Shown piece after piece: positions 1-6,497 of a DNA stretch of 14,109 nucleotides. This DNA comes from Clostridium sp. UBA5530 (GTDB lineage: Bacteria; Bacillota; Clostridia; Clostridiales; Clostridiaceae). Each line of letters begins with the position of its first letter. Position 1 is the first letter of the stretch. Position numbers and translations under genes: made by a program. The stretch is taken from positions 136,270 through 150,378 of the forward strand of contig DINW01000008.1 of the NCBI GenBank assembly GCA_002423705.1, written 5' to 3'. Under the pieces are notes generated by a model. It ran no database searches and was not told the DNA's origin. It worked only from the letters and a program-made list of their open reading frames with translations.

Positions 1-18
1 AAGGCTTCTTTATTGTTG

Positions 19-987
19 TTAAGAGCGAGTTTTTACTGCATTATATACTGCGCAAAAGCCTCCAAATAAAATTCCTACAACAGGGAATACAATCCATGAA
101 ATATTCCAATGATTGTACACAAAACTTATTATTAGATATATACAAACGGTCAATGGCCAAACTACAGAAGCTACAGCTCCTATAACTTTATTGTTTTCAC
201 GATTTTGTGGGCTATAATCTTCTAATTTAAGAAGAGCTTTGCATCCTTCCTTAAATGAGCCTACATTTATAAATATAAATACTGCTATAGAAATGACAAA
301 TAGTAATAATACGGTTCCATAAATAGTAGCTTCCTCGCTGATGGAGTCTCCTATTAGAACACAAAAAGGTGAAAGTATACATAAAGAAACTCCTGTGATT
401 ATACCAGTAGTATATTTTGAGTGATAATTTTCAAGTTCCTTTTCCAAGAAAGTTTTTCCCTGAACGGATAAGGAAAACTCTCCTTTTTCAATAAACTTAT
501 ATTTTTCTAACTTAACTCCAGAGTATATGAATAATGCAATAGCTGGCACAAGGAGGATAAACAAAGGAGCCAGCGAGATGGTGCTAATGGCATTGTCTGA
601 AAAATTCCCCAAGATAACTCTTCGCTCAGCTAAATCACTGACCAAAATTAAAAGAGCAGCACCTATGATACAAAGGGAAACCCCTATGCTAACTAGAAGG
701 GAAGAGTGCTTTTTAGCATTTAGGTATTTTAGAGCTTCTTCTTGATCTATAATCATGGTGGATTCCTTTGAAGAAACATCAATACCTAATTCAGTTATTA
801 ACTCATCTATATTTCCAAATTCTGATATGACTATGCCGATGGACTCATTTTCACTTTTACCACTAGCCTTAAGCTCATTATATTTGTCCTCCATATTTAG
901 AAGCAATTCTTTTTTTAGGTTTTCAATTTCAGGGCTTTTAGGCAATGAAGAAAACATATTGTCTAAATAATTTCTTATGGTTTCCAT
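19..987 (-). CDS. HAAS-domain (DUF1700-like) six-helix membrane protein
   Basis: This 322-residue protein has a soluble N-terminal three-helix segment (about residues 1-70, with E-I-E-N-L-K-K-E-L and a later I-S-E-F-G-N-I-D-E-L) that resembles the HAAS/DUF1700 'permease prefix' domain. About six hydrophobic segments follow, near residues 95-117, 131-157, 193-215, 218-242, 267-292 and 293-317. The ATG at 985-987 has AAGGAG at 998-1003, inside the end of the upstream padR gene, and only one base separates the two genes, so they are co-transcribed and translationally coupled. HAAS-type membrane proteins commonly sit next to PadR regulators in Firmicutes; the domain is thought to be a regulatory or interaction module, but the biochemical role is unknown. 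The stop is TAA at 19-21, so the gene is complete. Family assignment is fairly safe; function is not known. Confidence 0.8.
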   Translation of the reverse strand: METIRNYLDNMFSSLPKSPEIENLKKELLLNMEDKYNELKASGKSENESIGIVISEFGNIDELITELGIDVSSKESTMIIDQEEALKYLNAKKHSSLLVSIGVSLCIIGAALLILVSDLAERRVILGNFSDNAISTISLAPLFILLVPAIALFIYSGVKLEKYKFIEKGEFSLSVQGKTFLEKELENYHSKYTTGIITGVSLCILSPFCVLIGDSISEEATIYGTVLLLFVISIAVFIFINVGSFKEGCKALLKLEDYSPQNRENNKVIGAVASVVWPLTVCIYLIISFVYNHWNISWIVFPVVGILFGGFCAVYNAVKTRS

Positions 988-988
988 T

Positions 989-1318
989 CTAAATCATCTC
1001 CTTAACAAATTTATTTATAACATCTTTAGTAACTTTCCATTCTTGGCACTTTTCTTTATAGTAATTTATTCCTGATTCTGTGATTTTATAATAAGTACGA
1101 CGCTTTCCTAAAGTCTCATTTCCGTAAAAAGATATTATATACCCATTTTTTTCTAACCTTGTAAAGGCAGAATATAAAGTAGTTTCTTTGATAATGTATC
1201 TATCCTCTGTGATGAATCTAATATTTTTGGATATTTCGTAACCGTAGGAAGGACCATCTAAAAGAATGCTTAAAATTATAGTGTCATTATAGCCACGAAT
1301 AACATCACTGCTTATCAA
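989..1318 (-). CDS. PadR-family transcriptional regulator
   Basis: This 109-residue protein matches the small PadR subfamily. It has a winged helix-turn-helix with the typical run I-L-x-I-L-L-D-G-P-S-Y-G-Y-E-I near residues 16-30, then T-L-Y-S-A-F-T-R-L-E-K-N-G-Y-I in the recognition helix region (about 46-60), and a wing with R-R-T-Y-Y-K-I-T-E-S-G. A short C-terminal helix would serve for dimerisation. The start is TTG at 1316-1318, chosen because AGGAGG lies at 1327-1332, eight bases upstream. It is the first gene of a two-gene operon with the HAAS-like membrane protein. PadR proteins usually repress their own operon and release DNA on binding a ligand; the large dyad over the promoter (1346-1385) supports autorepression. 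The ligand is not predictable. Confidence 0.9.
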   Translation of the reverse strand: MISSDVIRGYNDTIILSILLDGPSYGYEISKNIRFITEDRYIIKETTLYSAFTRLEKNGYIISFYGNETLGKRRTYYKITESGINYYKEKCQEWKVTKDVINKFVKEMI

Positions 1319-1345
1319 AATATTAACCTCCTTTTGTTACTACAT

Positions 1346-1385
1346 CTGTCGTAGTAATTATATAATATCATAACTACTACGACAG
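1346..1385. promoter_or_regulatory. Dyad operator, probably bound by the PadR regulator
   Basis: Perfect 11-bp inverted arms, CTGTCGTAGTA (1346-1356) and TACTACGACAG (1375-1385), are separated by 18 AT-rich bases. Each arm also has an outer half: ACTAC at 1339-1343 and GTAGT at 1391-1395, giving two local ACTAC...GTAGT dyads. The element covers the predicted padR promoter. The symmetry is seen directly; PadR as the binding protein is inferred from position. Confidence 0.6.
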
Positions 1386-1390
1386 GTAAA
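1362..1390 (-). promoter_or_regulatory. Predicted promoter of the padR operon
   Basis: On the minus strand, TTTACC (1385-1390) and TATTAT (1362-1367) are separated by 17 bp. An alternative -10, TATAAT, lies at 1357-1362 but has no good -35. One arm of the dyad operator lies in the -35/-10 spacer, so a bound repressor would block RNA polymerase. Each hexamer matches consensus at four or five of six positions, so this is a moderate prediction. Confidence 0.5.
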
Positions 1391-1480
1391 GTAGTTTTTA
1401 AAAATTATTGGAAAAAATTTTTCTCATGGTAAATAAACGTACAATTACCATATTCATTACTATAACAATGGTAATGGTAT

Positions 1481-1534
1481 GAAAAAAAGAATAAAGGTAT
1501 ATAAATTTGGTGGAAACCAAAGCTATATACCTTT
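1481..1534 (-). terminator. Rho-independent terminator of plsY
   Basis: A perfect 11-bp stem pairs 1493-1503 with 1524-1534. Inside it a second 5-bp stem pairs TTGGT (1507-1511) with ACCAA (1516-1520) around a four-base loop. On the minus strand the stem follows the plsY stop by eight bases and is followed by a T-rich run (complement of 1481-1492). This is a convincing terminator in the plsY direction; the plus strand lacks a comparable T tract. Confidence 0.8.
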
Positions 1535-1542
1535 TAAAAAAA

Positions 1543-2136
1543 TTATTTTTCTTCCTTATTTATAAGTCGTATTAGATTATATTTATGCCTAACTATCATT
1601 AAAATACAACCTACTGCAGCAGAAACTGTTATTGAAACAGGTAACTTCATAATAGCACACATAATAGGCATTGTTATGCCAATGGCAATGGATCTAATAG
1701 AAACTATACTTGTAAATAAACGCAATATAAAATGGACTGCAACCCCAGTTAATGTTGGAATTGGCGCAATAAGAAAAAATGCTCCAAGGGTTGTGTTGAC
1801 TCCTTTACCACCATTAAACTTAAGGAATGGAGTATAGTCATGGCCTAGAATGGCTGATATTGCAATCATAGAAAGATAAAGGTTGCGGTCTATAGGCACC
1901 TCTACAATGGTTGCTACATATATACCTAAAGCAACGGGAATTAGTCCCTTTAAAACATCTATTATTTGAGTGAGGATAGATGTTTTAGTTCCAGCTATTC
2001 TTTTCACATTGGTGGAACCGATATTTCCGCTACCCTTTGTCCTTATATCAATATTATATAGTTTTTTAGTAAGTAAATATCCCGTGGGTATTGAGCCGCA
2101 TAAAAAAGAAACTACAATGGATAATATAACAATCAT
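1543..2136 (-). CDS. plsY: Glycerol-3-phosphate acyltransferase PlsY
   Basis: PlsY is an integral membrane enzyme that transfers the acyl group from acyl-phosphate to sn-glycerol 3-phosphate, giving lysophosphatidate, the first step of phospholipid synthesis. The three cytoplasmic family motifs are present: G-S-I-P-T-G-Y (residues 14-20) with K-G-S-G-N-I-G-S-T-N (34-43); G-H-D-Y-T-P-F-L-K-F-N-G-G-K-G-V (98-113), which includes the glycerol-phosphate-binding loop; and V-R-H-K-Y-N (182-187). Five to seven hydrophobic segments and a length of 197 residues are normal. I chose ATG at 2134-2136 because AGGGTGA lies at the right distance upstream. A longer frame could open at GTG 2143-2145, but that GTG is part of the Shine-Dalgarno itself. 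It is a single-gene unit with its own promoter and terminator. Confidence 0.95.
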   Translation of the reverse strand: MIVILSIVVSFLCGSIPTGYLLTKKLYNIDIRTKGSGNIGSTNVKRIAGTKTSILTQIIDVLKGLIPVALGIYVATIVEVPIDRNLYLSMIAISAILGHDYTPFLKFNGGKGVNTTLGAFFLIAPIPTLTGVAVHFILRLFTSIVSIRSIAIGITMPIMCAIMKLPVSITVSAAVGCILMIVRHKYNLIRLINKEEK

Positions 2137-2187
2137 TTCATTCACCCTAAATTAATTTTATTCTAAGTTTTACTTTATTTTGTGCTT

Positions 2188-2196
2188 ATTATAACA
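2188..2196 (-). promoter_or_regulatory. Predicted extended -10 promoter of plsY
   Basis: The minus strand reads TGTTATAAT here: a perfect TATAAT (2188-2193) preceded by TG one base upstream (extended -10). No clear -35 hexamer is visible, which is tolerated by extended -10 promoters. Transcription would begin near 2181, about 45 bases before the chosen ATG. Confidence 0.5.
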
Positions 2197-2210
2197 TAAT
2201 TTATAAAAAA

Positions 2211-2240
2211 ACTCACTAATTAATATCATGTATAGTGGGT
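2211..2240 (-). other. Terminator-like hairpin upstream of the plsY promoter
   Basis: ACTCACTA (2211-2218) and TAGTGGGT (2233-2240) form an 8-bp inverted repeat with one imperfect pair and a 14-base loop. On the minus strand the stem runs straight into seven T residues and then into the plsY -10. It could stop antisense transcription entering plsY from the regulator side, but the pair is a C-A mismatch on that strand and the stem is weak. Confidence 0.3.
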
Positions 2241-2317
2241 GTAACCATCTATCCTCTTTAGGCTAGACATAATAGTAGCTACCGTCTTATATAAATTCAA
2301 CTAATCCTTAGTTAAAC

Positions 2318-2347
2318 TTCATATACATTAAAAAACAATGATATAAT
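2318..2347 (+). promoter_or_regulatory. Predicted promoter of the response regulator gene
   Basis: TTCATA (2318-2323) and a perfect TATAAT (2342-2347) are separated by 18 bp, placing the transcript start near 2354 and a short leader before the ATG at 2384. A second, weaker candidate upstream is TAGACA (2264-2269) with TATATA (2288-2293). The -35 region of the main candidate, TTCATATACAT (2318-2328), resembles the repeats in front of the downstream ABC gene, with TTCAACTAATC 22 bp upstream (2296), so autoregulation is possible. Confidence 0.5.
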
Positions 2348-2383
2348 TGGAATGGAAAAGTAATTGATGGGGGATTATGAATT

Positions 2384-3061
2384 ATGGATAAACACAATAT
2401 AAGTATTTTATTTTTAGAGGATGAACCTACTATAGCGGAGGTTACATCTGAATATATGAAGATGCAAAGCTATAATGTAACTTGGGTTAAGGATGGAGAT
2501 GAAGCATTAGAAGCCATAAGAGGTTTGGACTTTCAGTTAGCTATATTAGACATTATGGTTCCTAAGGTTACGGGACTAGAGGTTCTAAAAACAATAAAGG
2601 ATAAGAACCCTGAAATAGCTACAATAATGCTTACAGCTCTTGGAGATGAAGAAATGCAGCTTAAAGCTTTTAACTTATATGCAGATGATTATATAGTGAA
2701 GCCTTTTTCACCAATACTTTTGCTAAAGAGAATAGAGGCTATATTAAGAAGGACTATGTGCAGATCCTTAGATAATGAAGAAAAATCAGGATTATATATA
2801 AATGATGATACCTATCAAGGATATTATAACGGACAATCACTATGTCTTACAGTAAGTGAATTTTTACTGTTGCAAACTTTGATGAAAGAATCTAATAGGG
2901 TGTTCACTAGAGAACAATTGATAGTTAGCATATTTAATGAAGAGTATTTTGGAAATGATAGAATAATAGATGCCCATGTTAAAAACCTTAGAAAAAAGCT
3001 ACCTAAAAACTATATAAAAACAGTGATAGGCGTGGGCTATCAGTTTAACAAGGAGGCATAA
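2384..3061 (+). CDS. OmpR/PhoB-family response regulator
   Basis: This 225-residue cytoplasmic DNA-binding regulator has a receiver domain (about 6-122) and a winged-helix DNA-binding domain (about 132-222). The receiver has the acidic pocket E12/D13, phosphoacceptor D56 in L-D-I-M-V-P, T84 and K106 in V-K-P-F, all standard. The output domain shows L-T-V-S-E-F-L-L-L, R-E-Q-L, D-A-H-V-K-N-L-R-K-K-L and the final V-I-G-V-G-Y-Q-F typical of OmpR-type effectors. ATG at 2384 has GGGGGA just upstream. Its stop is two bases before the kinase start, and AAGGAGG at the gene's end serves the kinase, so the two are coupled. It most likely activates the ABC transporter downstream through the repeat array at 4639-4684. 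The signal is unknown. Confidence 0.93.
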   Translation: MDKHNISILFLEDEPTIAEVTSEYMKMQSYNVTWVKDGDEALEAIRGLDFQLAILDIMVPKVTGLEVLKTIKDKNPEIATIMLTALGDEEMQLKAFNLYADDYIVKPFSPILLLKRIEAILRRTMCRSLDNEEKSGLYINDDTYQGYYNGQSLCLTVSEFLLLQTLMKESNRVFTREQLIVSIFNEEYFGNDRIIDAHVKNLRKKLPKNYIKTVIGVGYQFNKEA

Positions 3062-3063
3062 AC

Positions 3064-4629
3064 ATGAGCTTATCCAAAAAGACATTTTTGTATAGTGCCA
3101 TTATCTCAGGAGCCATAGTGACTTTTATGATAATATACTTTATATTTATGCTTCCATCTTTATATGTAAGTTATATAGAAAAGGACAATTTTCAGGCTGT
3201 AAAATCTATTCATGAAAATTATATAAGTTATGAGGATTATGGAGACATACCTCTTAGAAATCCAACAGGAGCTGCTACTATAAAAATACCTAAAGAAGGA
3301 AATGAAATATATATCTATAATAAATTAGGCTCCTTAAGAATAACCATAAAGGATGAAGAAATATTAGATTTCTTGAACCTTGTAAGAGATTATACAAGAA
3401 ATAAAGAAAAGCTGGAAAATATGGAAGAAGAACATATGGAGGTACTGGGAGAAACACTGAAGGACCTTATAGAAAACAGCAAACTTAAAGATAACAAAGT
3501 TCTAAGTATAGATCCTGTGAAAAATACCAGTGAAGGAATATATAAAGAGGTATCCTCTAAGGTTGATATTATATCGGATAATACAGTTATATATGAAAGC
3601 AATAGTACTGATGGAAATAATTATTATACCAATTATGCTGCTGTGACCTTAGATAATCAGGAAATTATAATGACTATATTGCCAGTAATGACTCCCAAGA
3701 TTGGAGAGATAAAACCTATAATACTTCAAAGTATGCCTATGATAATGGTAGTATCACTTCTTTTAATAATAGTGTCCACTGCAGTGTTTTCACGAAAGAT
3801 AGTTAATCCCATAGAAAACCTTGTAAATCAAGCGGTTTTTATAAAAGACAACGTTCATAGAGCTATAGAGCCTATGAAGGTAGAGGATAAGGATGAAATT
3901 GGGCTTTTAACGGAAACCCTCAATGAGCTATATCTTAAATTAAGTGAAAATATGAAGGAACTAGAAGAAAAAAACACATATCTCCATGAACAAAATGAAA
4001 GACAGGAAATTTTTTTAAGAGCCTCATCTCATCAGCTAAAGACTCCTGTTGCTGCGGCATCTCTTTTAGTGGATGGAATGATAAATGAAATAGGAAAATA
4101 TAAAGATACAAAAAAGTATCTTCCTGAGGTGAAAAAGCAGCTTCAAAACATGAGAAATATAATAGATGACATACTAAGCTTAAATATCAATAGAGAGGGT
4201 ATAAGAAAAGAACCTGTGGATTTAGAAAAAATTCTTGAAAATATTTTAAAAAACCAGGAGGTATTTATAGCTTCAAGAAACCTTAATGTAGAAAAACACT
4301 TATGTACAACTATAATAGACACAGATAGCAACCTTATATATGAAATAATAGATGGTATTTTAGGCAATGCCATAAACTACACACCCCAGGGAGAAAAAAT
4401 AAAGATAACCTTAAACCATAGTAACCTAGTCATAGAAAACTACGGTGTTACCATAGATGAAAGCCTTCTTCCACACATCTTTGATGCCTTTGTGTCAGGG
4501 AATAATACTATAAGGGGTCACGGACTAGGCCTTTATATATCATCCTATTATTCCAAACTTTTAGGATGTTCCATAGACATAAAAAATACAGATAATGGAG
4601 TCATAGCTACTTTAAGCTTTAATGATTAA
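3064..4629 (+). CDS. Membrane sensor histidine kinase, partner of the upstream regulator
   Basis: This 521-residue kinase has a first membrane helix near residues 8-36, an extracellular sensor region of about 185 residues, a second helix near 222-244, a HAMP linker (about 245-297), a HisKA domain with phosphoacceptor H323 in S-S-H-Q-L-K-T-P, and a HATPase domain. ATP-binding motifs are the N box with N435 (L-G-N-A-I-N-Y-T) and the glycine-rich box G485-H-G-L-G489. The usual D-x-G of the G1 box reads N459-Y-G, and the first N-box asparagine is G431. Similar I-E-N-x-G variants occur in Firmicute kinases tied to ABC transporters, as I recall, so it is probably active. It should phosphorylate D56 of the regulator. 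The large extracellular domain sets it apart from BceS-type kinases, which have almost none. I do not recognise its ligand. Confidence 0.92.
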   Translation: MSLSKKTFLYSAIISGAIVTFMIIYFIFMLPSLYVSYIEKDNFQAVKSIHENYISYEDYGDIPLRNPTGAATIKIPKEGNEIYIYNKLGSLRITIKDEEILDFLNLVRDYTRNKEKLENMEEEHMEVLGETLKDLIENSKLKDNKVLSIDPVKNTSEGIYKEVSSKVDIISDNTVIYESNSTDGNNYYTNYAAVTLDNQEIIMTILPVMTPKIGEIKPIILQSMPMIMVVSLLLIIVSTAVFSRKIVNPIENLVNQAVFIKDNVHRAIEPMKVEDKDEIGLLTETLNELYLKLSENMKELEEKNTYLHEQNERQEIFLRASSHQLKTPVAAASLLVDGMINEIGKYKDTKKYLPEVKKQLQNMRNIIDDILSLNINREGIRKEPVDLEKILENILKNQEVFIASRNLNVEKHLCTTIIDTDSNLIYEIIDGILGNAINYTPQGEKIKITLNHSNLVIENYGVTIDESLLPHIFDAFVSGNNTIRGHGLGLYISSYYSKLLGCSIDIKNTDNGVIATLSFND

Positions 4630-4638
4630 GCATGTTAA

Positions 4639-4684
4639 TATGAAGTACATTCACATGGAATCTTCATAAGAAATTCATATGAAA
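4639..4684 (+). promoter_or_regulatory. TTCATA-type repeat array, probable response-regulator binding sites
   Basis: Three head-to-tail copies are visible: TTCACATGGAA (4650-4660), TTCATAAGAAA (4663-4673) and TTCATATGAAA (4674-4684), with an inverted TATGAA at 4639-4644. Start-to-start spacing is 11, 13 and 11 bp, about one helical turn, as is usual for OmpR-family dimers binding head to tail. The array ends just upstream of the ATPase promoter, which lacks a good -35, so an activating role is likely. The repeats are seen; the binding protein is inferred. Confidence 0.6.
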
Positions 4685-4688
4685 TTGT

Positions 4689-4694
4689 TATAAT
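4689..4694 (+). promoter_or_regulatory. Predicted -10 of the ABC transporter operon
   Basis: A perfect TATAAT lies 33 bases before the ATPase start codon. At 16-18 bp upstream there is no recognisable -35; that space is occupied by the last two TTCATA repeats. This pattern suits an activator-dependent promoter. Confidence 0.55.
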
Positions 4695-4727
4695 TTAGTC
4701 AAAGCTAAAGGTAAGGAGGAACATCAT

Positions 4728-5627
4728 ATGATAACAATAAAAAGCTTACAAGTTAAGTACAATGAAACTGTAGCTCTTAATATAACGGCCCCTATAACCT
4801 TTGAAGCCCATGATAGAATTGGAATCATAGGCTCCAATGGAGCAGGAAAAACCACTTTGGTAAAGTCTATACTAGGATTAACTAACTATAAAGGAAGCAT
4901 ATGTACAAATATAAAACCAGAAGAAATGGCGGCTCACATGCAGGAGAACAATTATGTTATAACTATGCCCATTAAATATATAATGGAAACCATATTAGAC
5001 ACTAAAATAAAAGAAAACCAAAAGCTTCAAGAACTTATTGAGTTTTTCAATTTTAAAAAGTGTTTAAATAAGAAGTTCAACGTGCTTTCAGGGGGAGAAA
5101 AACAGCGATTGACCATAATATTGGTATTAATGAAGGAAACCCCTTTGATATTCTTTGATGAAGTCACCACGGGATTGGATTTTGAAACAAGACAACAACT
5201 TATTTATAAAATAGAACAGTGGTACAAAGATAAAGACACCACCATATGCATGATATCTCACTATTACGAGGAACTGGAGCAGATGGTTAATAAACTCCTT
5301 ATATTAGATAAAGGTGAAGTAGTAGCCTTTGGCTCTAAGAAGGAATTATTTAAAAAATATTGTGGAAACTCCATAATAATCCTTGATAATAATGAAAAAG
5401 ACAGAACTATAACTGAGAACTTTAAAAAAATATCATCCCCTAGGCACCTTATAGCTATTTCTTGTAGTGAAAGGGAAGATGAAAAGGAAATATCCCAGAA
5501 ATTAATAGAAGAAAACATAAACTTTAGAAGAAGCAATAATGATATAGAAATATTATATATTAATGCTAAAGAAGAATTTGAAAAGGGAAAAGGGACGGTG
5601 GATAGCTATGAATACAAAGTTATTTAA
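4728..5627 (+). CDS. ABC transporter ATP-binding protein
   Basis: This 299-residue nucleotide-binding subunit has Walker A G-S-N-G-A-G-K-T-T (residues 35-43), Q-loop Q72, signature L-S-G-G-E-K-Q-R (120-127), Walker B L-I-F-F-D-E (140-145), D-loop G-L-D (149-151) and switch H178. All are intact. A charged C-terminal extension of roughly 85 residues (about 215-299) follows, as in many ATPases that pair with ABC-2 permeases. ATG at 4728 is preceded by AAGGAGGA at 4713-4720. The gene overlaps the permease by 20 bases, so the two subunits are translationally coupled. With a two-component system directly upstream, export of an antimicrobial peptide or other toxic compound is a reasonable guess, but the substrate cannot be read from the sequence. 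Confidence 0.92.
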   Translation: MITIKSLQVKYNETVALNITAPITFEAHDRIGIIGSNGAGKTTLVKSILGLTNYKGSICTNIKPEEMAAHMQENNYVITMPIKYIMETILDTKIKENQKLQELIEFFNFKKCLNKKFNVLSGGEKQRLTIILVLMKETPLIFFDEVTTGLDFETRQQLIYKIEQWYKDKDTTICMISHYYEELEQMVNKLLILDKGEVVAFGSKKELFKKYCGNSIIILDNNEKDRTITENFKKISSPRHLIAISCSEREDEKEISQKLIEENINFRRSNNDIEILYINAKEEFEKGKGTVDSYEYKVI

Positions 5628-6387
5628 TATGAACCTTGTGAAGTATGAACTAAGAAATTTGACAGGAAACATATTCACTGTGATTTTTGGACTTATTTTC
5701 CCAATATTTATGGTGGCTTTTATGGCACCTATCATAGTTCTTAAAGTGCCTGAAGAACTAAAAATTACCGTAATGACAAGCATATTTATTACAACAAGTA
5801 TGATGATTCCTTTAGCAACAGTACTTATAGGTTATTCAGCTACATTTTCACAGGAACTGGAGAACGGTATACCTTTGCGACTTAGGTTGTTTGGGTATAG
5901 TGAAAGAAGCTTATTGATTTCTAAGATAAGTGCTAACTTGATTTTTATGACCATATCCTTAGTTTTATATATCCTTGCATCTTATATGATTTTAGATATA
6001 CAAGTTCCAAAAGTGACCAGCGCCATAATACTCATAGTTTCATTGTATCTTTTGGGAGTTTTTCTGTTTATATTGGCATATGGAATAGCCTTATATTTTA
6101 AAAAATTTGGACCTACCTATTCAGTTACTATGATATTTTATTTTGCCGTAATGATGTCAAGTGGTATGTTTGGAGTTCAGGCAAAGGATTTTCCTAAAGC
6201 TTTAAAAAACATAGCCTACCTATTTCCAACTACCTATATAGGCGGAGACTTTATAGATTTTTGGCAGGAAGGATCATATAACTTTGCACCGTATATACAA
6301 TCCTTTATCTTCTTTGGGGGAATATGCTTAGTAATATTATTTTTATCTATGCACCATGATTCAAGAAAAGTTAAATTAAAGGCTTAG
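5608..6387 (+). CDS. ABC-2 type permease of the same transporter
   Basis: This 259-residue protein has about six membrane helices (near residues 22-40, 54-75, 107-130, 138-163, 168-190 and 228-250), the layout of ABC-2 family export permeases. The segment between helices 2 and 3 carries F-S-Q-E-L-E-N-G-I-P-L-R-L, similar to the coupling-helix region of that family that contacts the ATPase. The open frame extends up to an ATG at 5563, but that start has no ribosome binding site. ATG 5608 has GGTGGA six bases upstream, so I use it. It would form the transmembrane pore with the overlapping ATPase, probably as a 2+2 complex in the cell membrane. The family is clear; substrate and direction are inferred. 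Confidence 0.88.
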   Translation: MNTKLFNMNLVKYELRNLTGNIFTVIFGLIFPIFMVAFMAPIIVLKVPEELKITVMTSIFITTSMMIPLATVLIGYSATFSQELENGIPLRLRLFGYSERSLLISKISANLIFMTISLVLYILASYMILDIQVPKVTSAIILIVSLYLLGVFLFILAYGIALYFKKFGPTYSVTMIFYFAVMMSSGMFGVQAKDFPKALKNIAYLFPTTYIGGDFIDFWQEGSYNFAPYIQSFIFFGGICLVILFLSMHHDSRKVKLKA

Positions 6388-6396
6388 AACATGACC

Positions 6397-6435
6397 AAAG
6401 GGTACTCAATGGATAAATTTCATTGAGTACCCTTT
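6397..6435 (+). terminator. 15-bp hairpin after the ABC transporter operon
   Basis: A perfect 15-bp stem, AAAGGGTACTCAATG (6397-6411) with its complement (6421-6435), closes a nine-base loop ten bases after the permease stop. It ends in only three T residues, so it is a weak intrinsic terminator. It lies between converging genes and may act in both directions or as an RNA-stabilising 3' end. Confidence 0.65.
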
Positions 6436-6473
6436 AATATTGGCAAAGTTAGAGGCAGATCTAATTTACCCTA

Positions 6474-6497
6474 AAAAATTAATTTTAGCTAATTAAA
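6474..6497 (-). terminator. Possible weak terminator of the MATE gene
   Basis: On the minus strand the MATE stop codon lies in an AT-only stem: TTAATT (6490-6495), a six-base loop AGCTAA, then AATTAA (6478-6483), running into six T residues. A stem with no GC pair is weak; the stronger hairpin at 6397-6435 lies further along and may be the true stop. Confidence 0.3.

Noticed and set aside
1426..1534. Possible CRISPR-like or small-RNA locus made of short repeats
   Set aside because: The repeats are only 6-8 bases, there are no regular spacers, and the long hairpin at 1493-1534 is explained as the plsY terminator.
5563..5607. Longer start for the ABC-2 permease at ATG 5563
   Set aside because: No ribosome binding site precedes it and the added 15 residues are very basic and unlike a permease N-terminus; ATG 5608 has GGTGGA at the right distance.
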